Below are positions 7,201-7,608 of a stretch of DNA of 7,608 nt, one piece after another. Origin of the DNA: CAZHPY01 sp964534705 (GTDB lineage Bacteria > Omnitrophota > Gorgyraeia > 2-01-FULL-45-10); assembly GCA_964534705.1 (NCBI GenBank), contig CAZHPY010000072.1, positions 1 to 7,608 of the forward strand. Direction: 5' to 3'. The position numbers were made by a program, and so were the translations under genes. The notes beneath the pieces are model-generated. The model did no database searches and was not told the origin of the DNA. It was given only the letters and a program-made list of their open reading frames with translations. The first letter of the stretch is position 1; every line of letters begins with the position of its first letter.

Positions 7201-7581
7201 AGAAATTTGTATCTCTTCATCAATAGGCCCTGCCCTTACCGGCGTTCCGGCAAGCTTCGCATGTAACAATTCATGTATGAATTCCAGGAAGAGCAATTCT
7301 TCATATTTCAACGCTTCTATATCAATGGTTATCATATCCGGCGCTTCAGCAAAATGCATGAGCCGGTCATTACCCTGGACTATTCTCAGCGTCGTACCAT
7401 CTAGTAATTCTTTCCTGGCGGATTCATCACCTAATAGAATTGCAACTTTCGCTTTAACGGCGTCATTTACACCTTCAAGAGTAATGGCCTTTTGTAATAA
7501 CGTATTGATCTCGGCTTGCATCCCATTGTCTACACCTAGATAATTTTGCAATACGTTATCGGTTACTTTGGCTGTCGCCAC
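217..7581 (-). CDS. Giant multidomain protein: metallopeptidase-like, HD phosphohydrolase, dikinase-like His + ATP-grasp, M50-like membrane protease
   Basis: This is one uninterrupted frame of 2454 codons ending in TAA (217-219). Domains in order are: HELLH zinc-peptidase-like (about 40-150), NAGPA-like region (200-545), HD domain (585-760), charged/proline linker (915-975), unknown (980-1260), phosphohistidine swivelling domain (1262-1365), PPDK_N ATP-grasp (1400-1725), helical region (1730-1955), M50-like membrane segment (1968-2100) and an unknown C-terminus (2101-2454). No N-terminal signal peptide is visible; the only clear membrane helices are near residues 1982-2086, so most of the protein is soluble and tethered there. 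Only seven cysteines were counted. The start is uncertain: GTG at 7579-7581 is the first possible start, with a weak AAGGG upstream, but the frame stays open to the edge (AGEPEGRYE precedes it), so the gene may continue beyond. The next in-frame ATG is residue 21. The kinase-module order suggests a glucan-water-dikinase-like phosphotransferase; the substrate is unknown. No gene symbol is justified. Confidence 0.93.
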   Translation of the reverse strand: MATAKVTDNVLQNYLGVDNGMQAEINTLLQKAITLEGVNDAVKAKVAILLGDESARKELLDGTTLRIVQGNDRLMHFAEAPDMITIDIEALKYEELLFLEFIHELLHAKLAGTPVRAGPIDEEIQISTQEVELFLLFPQDIQTRILETLKADNDLDDQQFFKILEKAQSQGISATKQEIIDYVLANLPQQGVGSRIAMSYNPEEYEVVVMAQDGYSGRMLYDGQARRFIVDGTPVPYTENALAVRAPIKDYIDKYKAANPRREIAAVIPHGNSMTNEWFVTFAGGKLYYPWGEKYQEKAYTCFVTWKDGHVSVEDLRFEQDASGAVTIKIATSDIAITSDIISAVSGQQIVKNGQAQDIAGAALYDKFTDVKQVFLYPRFKYAADGRDMFFGMDQMYKNQDLFRKAFASEFIEFSKADLVNNNISDDAFRAGMRDVGYKEGEDYIVSPDLIRIKIKLNPYSHNLIGVKADGTIVAITCPGDSQKHIGITISDLQKFIIVNGIKDVIMLSNGSDIQVRDADNNKLVASANARDTAPTVILIVRKDIRDQYSRAIQAGSIQGTFDLFYGITDLGKLKDIKGGAAWQLADGSYMDQLTHVREVVHAAEMIADNNYDYFNQRRYPKDGKEFNRDSFAMVKAAYDELMSDAYYNEILQVFIALHDYGKIWGEDHYINGAREIAPLLRKIGMDEGKIRLMQALILRHSDFGELYIGESVPAEDIKFLTESGFDIDKFQKLQLILHVCDVNSVGQGRLTANQLEDFLSYVDMNNLQRIQGNWWDLRLKGLMGIESMPVEIAGSMALLTETEQGATKEFLNNIKLRRYAFLVRGLDHKNVLPFMFLNLQMARLARDMTGRSINFMWSTSDRVSSRFNEALSGLSLDDLRRARLTDIKEDEKYIKATIVVSNPGITLTVPLVFEEESGNLIVDTEKAAVEKVPAPEQPIPVARAEKEEQLEIADVGSVGTQNEEYKQRHTRPRIENDIVSGRYVRLIYENGELKIDNMMIGKNASAIDTDLMKRIIGLNADRSFKRFFRDRGRSISSLSLYLLEPSDALRTIQHPHLLTVVGKQFEIAASGTNQGAEQAIYITRRAFTDLNIDLIRDVLKTQVLMAVARYKAWHSAQPRPIGEFTPEMHRLLERVRTSRIIKEEIREVNKYDIRQGEQYSFDIHTCEDMVRYLGIIKDKMPDFAPAITNYERSEKFLEAMRNYDFDTAIEYWGYITYEFTELQGRSDANSQRFLVLPETRLFLALAGVVNELFENYILRHGVYNQNGEEYGKAVGKIRVISDVNDIDKEFANAKGDEIWVIPYLPFRRPDIPGAGCIVSIAGNRHAVDTAKAQAIPLAVIPNAAEMLKGLDNYIGMLRVEKDRDVRFRIAFNGEKGVPRKKGDIKVVVPKARVDSKVMYDLGEIDRNFVSFAGTKAATLGDMMNAGIAVPEGKVLTFAFWNKFKEFNNIDQKIAAIREKIKVEGGKVLTDEEALKVLLNDIKKVITEGNFPPELAGEVAAYIKDAQARYGDIGFYVRSSFNFEDLTERTMAGHYESYPDKDFLDTSTPEKVLEAVKLVFASMWNEVAFRARVNDRVADEDVMPAVVIQVPVKARMAGTMYTANSYSYSRNEIDIMASLGQGAAVVGGHGRPAEVILNKITGEIKVLQGHSWVDMAYLFIDGTFQLRYVTTEEREEKLLSTDIIRQLGALGEKIEGLYDFRPQDIEWCVDRDGKVWIVQSRAMQTEQLPTEKMLDDEVLKMLGSQADEALLLKLMHARKREDIAALFESLHLESTIQDLLKDRKMWLERLIAASYLSSLADNEDFVNKINVEYVEKLAAFLRKAGAFQDMVSITNVLAFTRKVSVKAKSGQIKSIMKGLVDFIESLDSEAMIHTVNFEMIKLLTAHQKYEGALPKFRPIAGMKNYPDIADRSIMLLNNIPGQGSIGKLREFVDTREFPDWIREYARRLIDRLEGQAPKEGGLAQLLAANLFRSEKANWIMRGLLAPFFANIGHEIAHLAYIIYGVLTGKINPAMLSNLDLRRDIFKGIPIEVRGPPALLGITANLIFGVAGVIILAIFGDMHIGIKAYFLLFSAVNFGVFLAELILPISKEYRYKSDLYKALGPIVLVGIPQEMSVRPDVISAIKDSLGRQAQIVTVYSEDELAVLAKQRDMTAVFVDKDFTVEAIKTEKFRNDIYSIKLAKEYNVIIGMNTISAKTREEIKEAIIALLGKLAAVDFDRAVKEFRGTTITAEKLQQIDNIRTLVARRKAEIKSICNNAPLPTAAEVKKRVGVATTEKVAMSDMYFGENMGIANNAGIKNAFIYGDEFKSEEEARKFVLAAGYTGRMEDIAFINKGSLTYEQLAAEVAKQAGIGQENVGIRSVSGELKLEGDRVTTGVLLEVESITMNGEKVYVAINSYQALLRLLTAEGEIEIPGVSKDDVKGIFRYLPRTVPIDYEKEIKGYIEAIAVIRTAA
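1282..1680 (-). other. Domain: M50/site-2-protease-like intramembrane metallopeptidase segment (HEIAH)
   Basis: Residues about 1968-2100. There are three hydrophobic helices: about 1982-2004, containing IGHEIAHLAYIIYG; about 2035-2058 (PPALLGITANLIFGVAGVII); and about 2064-2087 (IKAYFLLFSAVNFGVFLAEL). The HExxH motif (H1993, E1994, H1997; bases 1591-1605) lies within the first membrane helix, as in site-2 proteases. The third helix ends N-F-G...L-P, then ISKEYRYKSD. D2097 (bases 1291-1293) is a candidate third zinc ligand in place of the N-x-x-P-x(4)-D-G motif, but the following Gly and the spacing differ. S2P enzymes cleave membrane-anchored substrates. Finding this module inside a kinase-type fusion is unusual, and it makes the whole protein membrane-associated. 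Activity is not assured. Confidence 0.7.
1717..2394 (-). other. Alpha-helical connecting region, HEAT/ARM-like
   Basis: Residues about 1730-1955. It consists of successive amphipathic helices of about 15-20 residues (for example around LLLKLMHARKREDIAALFE, VEYVEKLAAFLRK, MKGLVDFIESLD and WIREYARRLIDRLE) separated by short turns. No catalytic motif is visible. The helix-turn-helix periodicity suggests a solenoid spacer, perhaps of HEAT or ARM type, between the cytosolic ATP-grasp domain and the membrane segment. No exact repeat was found by eye, so the solenoid assignment is inference. Confidence 0.45.
2407..3384 (-). other. Domain: PPDK_N-type ATP-grasp (nucleotide-binding domain of dikinases)
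   Basis: Residues about 1400-1725. Every landmark of the family is present in order: FAGTKAATLGDMMNAGIAVPEG (1412-1433, K1416 in the GxKxxxL loop); FYVRSSFNFEDLTERTMAGH (1515-1534, R1518 and the ED pair 1524-1525); AVVIQV (Q1589) followed by AGTMYT (1597-1601); DIMASLGQGAAVVGG (1614-1628); and DIEWCVDRDGKVWIVQSRAM (1704-1723), with E1706, Q1719 and R1721 in the metal/ATP site. No key residue appears lost, so ATP binding and beta-gamma phosphate transfer to a histidine are expected. After the domain there is no PEP/pyruvate-binding TIM barrel, so this is not PEP synthase or PPDK. The partner histidine is probably H1326 just upstream. Confidence 0.93.
3487..3798 (-). other. Domain: phosphohistidine swivelling domain (PEP-utilisers-type), H1326
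   Basis: Residues about 1262-1365. An opening 'GKAVGKIRVISD' is followed by a GDEIWVIPYLP strand, the AGCIVSIAGNRHAVDTAKAQ loop-helix, IPLAVIPNA and a closing 'YIGMLRVEKD'. This order matches the beta-alpha-beta swivelling domain that carries phosphate on a histidine. H1326 (codon 3604-3606) sits where the catalytic His lies in the G-[GA]-x-[STN]-x-H-[STA] signature. A1322, N1324, A1327 and V1328 agree with it; D1329, T1330 and K1332 do not (family: aliphatic, aliphatic, Arg). The domain precedes the ATP-grasp domain, which is the order seen in alpha-glucan water dikinases and the reverse of PEP synthase and PPDK. Confidence 0.72.
4657..4839 (-). other. Charged, proline-rich interdomain linker
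   Basis: Residues about 915-975 are rich in Glu, Lys, Ala and Pro (for example EKVPAPEQPIPVARAEKEEQ at 931-950) and lack the hydrophobic periodicity of a fold. The segment separates the N-terminal hydrolase half (peptidase-like, NAGPA-like, HD) from the C-terminal kinase and membrane half. It is the most natural fusion joint or proteolytic hinge in the protein. Confidence 0.6.
5302..5829 (-). other. Domain: HD-superfamily metal-dependent phosphohydrolase
   Basis: Residues about 585-760. The HD-family ligand pattern is complete. H596 lies in LTHVREVVHAAEMI (codon 5794-5796). H659-D660 lie in FIALHDYGKIWG (bases 5602-5607). H669 lies in DHYINGAREI, resembling the 'H..GA' helix of HD-GYP-like proteins. 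H701 lies in ILRHSDFGEL, and D742 lies in LHVCDVNSVG. Spacing and helical character fit the all-alpha HD fold, which hydrolyses phosphate esters such as nucleotides or cyclic dinucleotides using one or two metals. There is no GYP motif, so this is not a standard c-di-GMP HD-GYP phosphodiesterase. The extra histidines H669 and H701 favour a two-metal site. The substrate cannot be predicted. Confidence 0.85.
5947..6984 (-). other. Domain: possible phosphodiester glycosidase-like (NAGPA/DUF2233-type), degenerate loop
   Basis: Residues about 200-545. The second half follows the usual order of NAGPA-type domains: 'AVSGQQIVKNGQ' (about 344-355) resembles the strand where family members read 'gG..Lv.nG'; then NPYSHNLIGVKADGTIVAIT (458-477); then a G-x-T-x-x-x-L helix (487-501); then 'VIMLSNGSD' (505-513). 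In typical members the last motif is L-D-G-G-G-S; here it is L508-S-N-G-S-D513 (bases 6043-6060), so the usual aspartate and two of the glycines are replaced. If the fold call is right, the domain may be inactive or altered. Known members remove GlcNAc from phosphodiesters or act on exopolysaccharide. The first half (200-340) is not convincingly assigned. The call rests on motif order recalled by eye. Confidence 0.35.
7132..7464 (-). other. Domain: N-terminal zinc-metallopeptidase-like segment (HELLH)
   Basis: Residues about 40-150. A predicted helix carries FIHELLHAKLAGTP, with the HExxH zinc motif at residues 103-107 (bases 7261-7275). H103 and H107 would bind zinc and E104 would be the catalytic base. 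An acidic stretch follows 14-29 residues later (DEEIQ at 121-125, E130, E132) and could supply a third, gluzincin-type glutamate ligand. The preceding short strand (MITIDIEAL) before the helix fits the layout of small zincin-like domains. I cannot assign a peptidase family. Five-residue HExxH motifs occur by chance, but the hydrophobic helix around this one supports a real zincin fold. Confidence 0.5.
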
Positions 7582-7587
7582 TTCATA

Positions 7588-7608
7588 TCGCCCTTCGGGC
7601 TCGCCGGC
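7588..7608. repeat. GC-rich palindrome at the window edge, upstream of the GTG start
   Basis: GCCC-TTC-GGGC (7590-7600) forms a short perfect hairpin, flanked by TCGCC on both sides (7588-7592 and 7601-7605); the edge ends in the palindrome GCCGGC (7603-7608). On the minus strand the hairpin lies 6 bases upstream of the candidate GTG. It would bury the only AAGGG Shine-Dalgarno-like bases. Short palindromes of this type are often interspersed repeats in candidate-phylum genomes, so this may also be where an assembly broke. Confidence 0.4.

Noticed and set aside
7519..7521. In-frame ATG (residue 21) as the true start
   Set aside because: There is an AGGTG upstream at acceptable spacing, but the frame is open and protein-like before it up to the window edge, so nothing favours this start over the GTG or a start outside the window.

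Overview
The window is almost entirely one giant gene. A single open frame on the minus strand covers about 97% of it (7581 down to 217) and encodes at least 2454 residues, roughly 270 kDa. The frame has no stop between the first available start (GTG, 7579-7581) and the right edge of the window, so the real protein may be longer. Coding is dense, base composition is moderate, and the protein fuses many unrelated enzyme-like domains. This fits an uncultivated bacterium from a lineage known for giant multidomain proteins; Candidatus Omnitrophota is my best guess, from recollection of similar architectures, not from a search.

Layout on the minus strand, in protein order: an N-terminal zinc-metallopeptidase-like segment with HELLH (residues 103-107); a region resembling phosphodiester glycosidases (NAGPA type) with a degenerate catalytic loop (about 200-545); an HD-family phosphohydrolase domain with a full set of metal-ligand candidates (about 585-760); a charged, proline-rich linker (about 915-975); a segment of unknown fold; a phosphohistidine swivelling domain (about 1262-1365, H1326); a PPDK_N-type ATP-grasp domain with intact motifs (about 1400-1725); a helical region; a three-helix intramembrane site-2-protease-like (M50) segment with HEIAH (1993-1997); and an unrecognised C-terminal region (2101-2454).

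The most informative point is the order of the kinase parts. The swivelling histidine domain precedes the ATP-grasp domain and no PEP/pyruvate TIM barrel follows, as in alpha-glucan water dikinases and unlike PEP synthase or PPDK. A name such as 'PEP synthase' or 'PEP/pyruvate-binding protein' would therefore mislead. The natural reading is a membrane-anchored fusion that couples an ATP-driven dikinase-like phosphotransfer module with hydrolases (HD, possible phosphodiester glycosidase) and two metalloprotease-like motifs. Its substrate cannot be read from the sequence.

The left 216 bases are non-coding. They hold a 94-base imperfect inverted repeat just after the stop codon, flanked by T-runs on both strands (probable bidirectional terminator or small palindromic repeat element). 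Left of it is a good sigma70-like promoter on the minus strand that points out of the window towards a separate downstream transcription unit. The extreme right edge carries a GC-rich hairpin just upstream of the candidate GTG start.
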